Below, piece by piece: positions 61,524-64,000 of a DNA stretch of 64,000 bases. This stretch comes from Ailurus styani (Eukaryota > Chordata > Mammalia > Carnivora > Ailuridae), in contig LNAC01000036.1 of the NCBI GenBank assembly GCA_002007465.1, forward strand, positions 136,881-200,880, read 5' to 3'. The first letter of the stretch is position 1, and the number at the start of each line of letters is the position of its first letter. Under the pieces are notes generated by a model, which was not told where the DNA came from, did no database searches, and saw only the letters and a program-made list of their open reading frames with translations. The translations under genes and the position numbers were made by a program.

Positions 61524-64000
61524 GTAAATATATTAGCCCTGTGAAACAGGGTAGAACATAAATTGGAAAATTGGATGTGATTTCGTAATTTGACTAAAAA
61601 TATCAATAAAATAATTTTTGTTCACCCACGGCAGTTGAAACTTAGCTTATCAGCCTAATGGCTCGGTAATTACATCACTTCCTCTTTCCAATATTGAAAC
61701 AATAGATAAGAAAATTGTTAATGTAAAAGTTAATTTTATTCTAGGGAATACCTCAATCACCTTACTTTGAAGACTGAACAGTAAGATTTAACCCCTGGGA
61801 AAGTTCTAGGAATTTTGAGATACTGAGATATCTGTTAGAGAAGGAACTGGCTTATACTTCGCAGTTGTTAAGTTTTAATTGAATGTTTACCAAGTCTTTA
61901 GGGAAAGCCTATCCTAATTTTGCCTGATTTGTGGGTACACATTAGAGGTATTTGTTTTAAGCCTGTACCAACTTTGATAATAGCAATTAGATCAGAAAAT
62001 CCTTCTTGAAGGACACTCCTTATCAGTATTATTTTGGAGCTAATATAAATTGATTTTATTGTTAAGTCTTTCACTCATGGAGGACATTTAATCCATTTCA
62101 TTATTTCTTGAGTGCAAGTTTGGATTAACTGTTTCCCTTAACTATTGTCTATTACATGTGAAGGTCATAGATCTTTTTTTTTTTTTTAAGTTTATCTCAT
62201 CCTTGCATTTTTGTTTCCTAAGCTTTTGCACATTCAACAAGCCTTTTTCACTGTACATTTTGGCCCAGGTATATTTAAGTCTTAGTTTCAGCTGTTTTTT
62301 GAATGATTAGCAAAATAAATGGTTTGTCTTAAGCTATCTCCCAGCTTTACTCTAGGCGTTTGTTTGGATTTCTGAATGGTCTCTATGAAAGCTATACTCA
62401 ATTAGAAGAGTAAAATTTGATTCATAACACTTGTTTGGGTCATTTGCTATATTCCATTTCAAGGAGGTAGTGAATTTTGGTAACATTTCCTTTATCAAAT
62501 AAAGTAACATTTTATGACTCTTGTTAAATATATTATGGCCCTACCTTTTAACATAATGCTACTTAATTCTTTGGGGCTGCTCTCATAAATATGACTGCAT
62601 CACCAAAAATAAAATGACAAAGTCATTATACAGATACTATTCATTTAGCTGGCTTCCACTATTATAAATACTAAGGAGACAAAATCCTGTTCTTTCGTCT
62701 CAATAATGGAGTACTCCTTTGTTAGACTCCCCTAATTAGGAACTGTACTCCAATTACACTGTCTTTGGTTTTTTTTTTTTTGGTTAACAACATTTCTTTT
62801 TTATGGAAGTCACATGAATATGTCTAAGATGAAAGGCAACTCAGAAAGCCGAGAGTGAGCTAGCTACAAATCTGTGCATAAGTGTGGTCTATGCTCACTT
62901 TGTGAGCTAATAGGTATCAGTCATTATTTTTGCATATGAAATGCCCTACATTTAAAAATTCCTTGTGAAGAAATGTTTTCCCATCCCATCCCAAAGGTCC
63001 TGAGTTTCTTGGCATTTTCTGTGCATGCAATTTCAAGATATGCCTGTAAGAGAAGTAAAGCCCATCAAAGGCACTAGATAAACATGTGCTGAGTGAATGA
63101 GGTGTTTTCTTGGGTGCCAGGGAAAGTGTAGTTTTGTGCTGTATTTGTTATGCCCTAAACCTATGAAAGGGGAGATTTTCATCTGACAGTGAATGAATTT
63201 CATGTGTTTTCTTTAATTTCTGAATCACTAGAAGATAAAAGTTTATACACCTAGGTAACCTCTTTTTGCCCTATCACACGTTGCAATTAGCCCTTCAACA
63301 GAATATTTAAAAGACTGTGTGTTATCCGTTTTATTTTGAAACTAGAAAATGGAAGTTAAACTTTTATGTCACAGGTTTGTGTGTATGTGAAATAATTGAA
63401 AAAAGCAAGATGCCAGGTGTTGCAAATATTTTGTGAGAAGCACACTCTCTGTGCCACAACTGTTTATTTTAAATTGTGCGTTTATTTTGCCAAGAGTGAC
63501 CACATAATTTATTATTCGAACTGGGACATTTTTAAAAGTGAAAGGGGTTGCTATTTATATTTGTTCCTGGAAAAACGTAACCAGGACTGTCCTGTGGAAA
63601 CCAGGACATGTGTTCGCTGTGATTCTGGATTTAGGATCCAAATATTTAACATCTCCGTAGAGTAAATCATAAGCCCACTGGTCTTTGGGATAGATGGGTA
63701 TAGTTTATACTCTATCTTCCTTCTCTCCGATCAGGAATTCATGAGTTTTGCTCTTTAGACCTCAACCTTTTTGGCATCTGGATAGTTGCTATAAGAATGG
63801 GGGGAAAACAGTCCCTTCGTCATATGTAGAAACAATCAAAATAATGGGAAAAAGCTGTCAGATTTGAATTGGTGGAGATTATATAGGTAAGTAGATAGGT
63901 AAATGAATATGTTGTTAGCCTATTACCCATTCCCTATTAATAACAAAAGAATATAAATACAAAAAAGTCCAAATACTAGACATTATGTATTTTAAATCTA
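61524..64000 (+). other. Start of the intron after the 118-bp cadherin exon
   Basis: The sequence begins with the donor GTAAATA and runs to the window edge in phase 1 without a further cadherin exon. It is AT-rich with a poly-T run at about 62174-62189 and another near 62769-62780. I recognise no repeat family or gene in it. An open frame at 63396-63665 (89 codons) has no visible domain and is probably chance. Confidence 0.8.
61605..61610 (+). promoter_or_regulatory. Candidate intronic polyadenylation signal AATAAA after the 118-bp exon
   Basis: A canonical AATAAA lies 82 bp downstream of the exon donor and 44 bp after the in-frame stop that read-through of the donor would meet at 61559-61561. 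A T-rich stretch follows. It could end an intron-retained transcript encoding a secreted cadherin ectodomain. AATAAA is common by chance in AT-rich introns, so confidence is low. Confidence 0.25.

Noticed and set aside
1..64000. CRISPR arrays, operons, phage or plasmid features
   Set aside because: The exon-intron structure and mammalian repeats show nuclear mammalian DNA; no spaced direct-repeat arrays were seen.

Overview
The window is nuclear DNA of a placental mammal, almost certainly an arctoid (caniform) carnivore. The diagnostic evidence is seven copies or fragments of the tRNA-Lys-derived carnivore SINE (SINEC/CAN SINE; heads like 'gcctgggtggctcagt', tails like 'caaataaataaaatctt') and carnivore-type L1 LINEs. 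The SINE tail and the young L1 3' end look mustelid/pinniped-like to me, but I would not fix the species.

The only protein-coding gene supported is one type II classical cadherin, read on the + strand. Two exons are visible, 48399-48520 (122 bp) and 61406-61523 (118 bp). They encode the end of cadherin repeat EC4, the calcium-binding linker and the first half of EC5. The peptide fits cadherin-8 (CDH8) best from memory of the family. The rest of the window is intron: more than 48 kb upstream of the first exon, 12.9 kb between the exons, and at least 2.5 kb after the second.

Layout. 1-7.2 kb: intron with ancient MIR and MER5A-type relics. 7.27-10.43 kb: an antisense L1 ORF2 fragment. 10.4-21 kb: mostly unique intron with MIR/L2 relics, two copies of an unassigned old repeat and a splice-site-bounded 47-nt candidate exon at 19.4 kb. 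21-39 kb: a layered LINE block in the sense orientation of the gene. An old L1M/HAL1-type element appears to be split by two near-full-length carnivore L1s lying head to tail (22.08-27.96 and 27.97-35.2 kb). Those carry nested insertions: SINECs, a young 5'-truncated L1 with a clear target-site duplication, and a short U2 snRNA-derived retroinsertion. 39-48.4 kb: intron with two SINECs that have target-site duplications, an MLT1-type LTR, a long CA repeat and a perfect 24-bp tandem duplication. 48.5-61.4 kb and 61.5-64 kb: introns with MIR, L2, MER5A and one solo-LTR-like element, but no SINEC that I can see.

All other open frames in the window are short and are explained by LINE remnants, simple repeats or chance. 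I found no RNA gene that looks functional and no CRISPR or prokaryotic feature. Repeat boundaries are estimates made by eye, and family names rest on remembered consensus sequences, not on a database search.
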